A DNA stretch of 5,928 nt from Pseudomonas sp. GTDB taxonomy: Bacteria > Pseudomonadota > Gammaproteobacteria > Pseudomonadales > Pseudomonadaceae. The stretch is from positions 1 through 5,928 of the forward strand of contig JARDZH010000157.1 in assembly GCA_029240955.1 (NCBI GenBank), read 5' to 3'. The notes under the pieces were generated by a model that was not told where the DNA came from, ran no database searches, and saw only the letters and a list, made by a program, of their open reading frames with translations. Each line of letters opens with the position of its first letter. Positions within the stretch are counted from its first letter, which is position 1. The translations under genes and the position numbers were made by a program. Of this stretch, positions 5,916 to 5,928 are shown one piece after another.

Positions 5916-5928
5916 GGCGCGCATTATT
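5916..5928 (-). promoter_or_regulatory. Partial tRNA promoter: -10-like hexamer and GC-rich discriminator
   Basis: Read on the minus strand the window begins AATAAT (5928-5923), one mismatch from TATAAT, followed by GCGCGCC (5922-5916) directly before the tRNA. A GC-rich discriminator after the -10 is typical of stable-RNA promoters under stringent control. The -35 lies outside the window. Confidence 0.55.

Overview
The window reads as chromosomal DNA of a Pseudomonas, probably of the fluorescens/syringae side of the genus. The pointers are moderately high GC, Pseudomonas-like codon use, a chemoreceptor ending in a short Phe-Lys-Ile tail, a Pseudomonas-type intergenic REP palindrome, and a three-subunit membrane-bound gluconate dehydrogenase of the type these bacteria use for periplasmic sugar-acid oxidation. 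The genus call is inference from family resemblance; species cannot be fixed from sequence alone.

Layout. Positions 1-1071 (+) hold the 3' part of a methyl-accepting chemotaxis protein gene: end of the second membrane helix, HAMP domain and the whole cytoplasmic signalling domain. It converges on a three-gene operon on the minus strand. The convergence zone (1072-1292) holds a strong terminator for the chemoreceptor gene, a REP-type inverted repeat, and a second, bidirectional-looking terminator that ends the minus-strand operon. The operon runs from 5203 down to 1293: gamma (small, Tat-exported) subunit, FAD-containing GMC dehydrogenase subunit, and triheme cytochrome c subunit. Positions 5204-5834 have no convincing gene and should carry the operon's promoter and leader; several small inverted repeats lie there. 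An elongator tRNA-Met gene lies at 5835-5911 (-), with a terminator downstream and the start of its promoter cut by the window edge.

How the genes work together. The small subunit carries a twin-arginine signal and probably carries the leaderless flavoprotein across the inner membrane already folded. The flavoprotein oxidises the substrate (most likely D-gluconate to 2-ketogluconate) in the periplasm, and the triheme cytochrome passes electrons to the respiratory chain at the quinone level. The spacing (33 nt between the first two genes, 11 nt between the last two, with the cytochrome ribosome binding site overlapping the preceding stop codon) supports one co-transcribed, partly coupled unit. 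The chemoreceptor is a separate unit and its ligand cannot be read here because the sensor domain is outside the window.

Nothing here is a clearly new system. The items most worth a second look are the Cys cluster in the flavoprotein paired with a lone Cys in the small subunit, the near-identical terminator sequences flanking the operon block, and two related short inverted repeats with apparently compensatory changes in the 5.2-5.8 kb gap.
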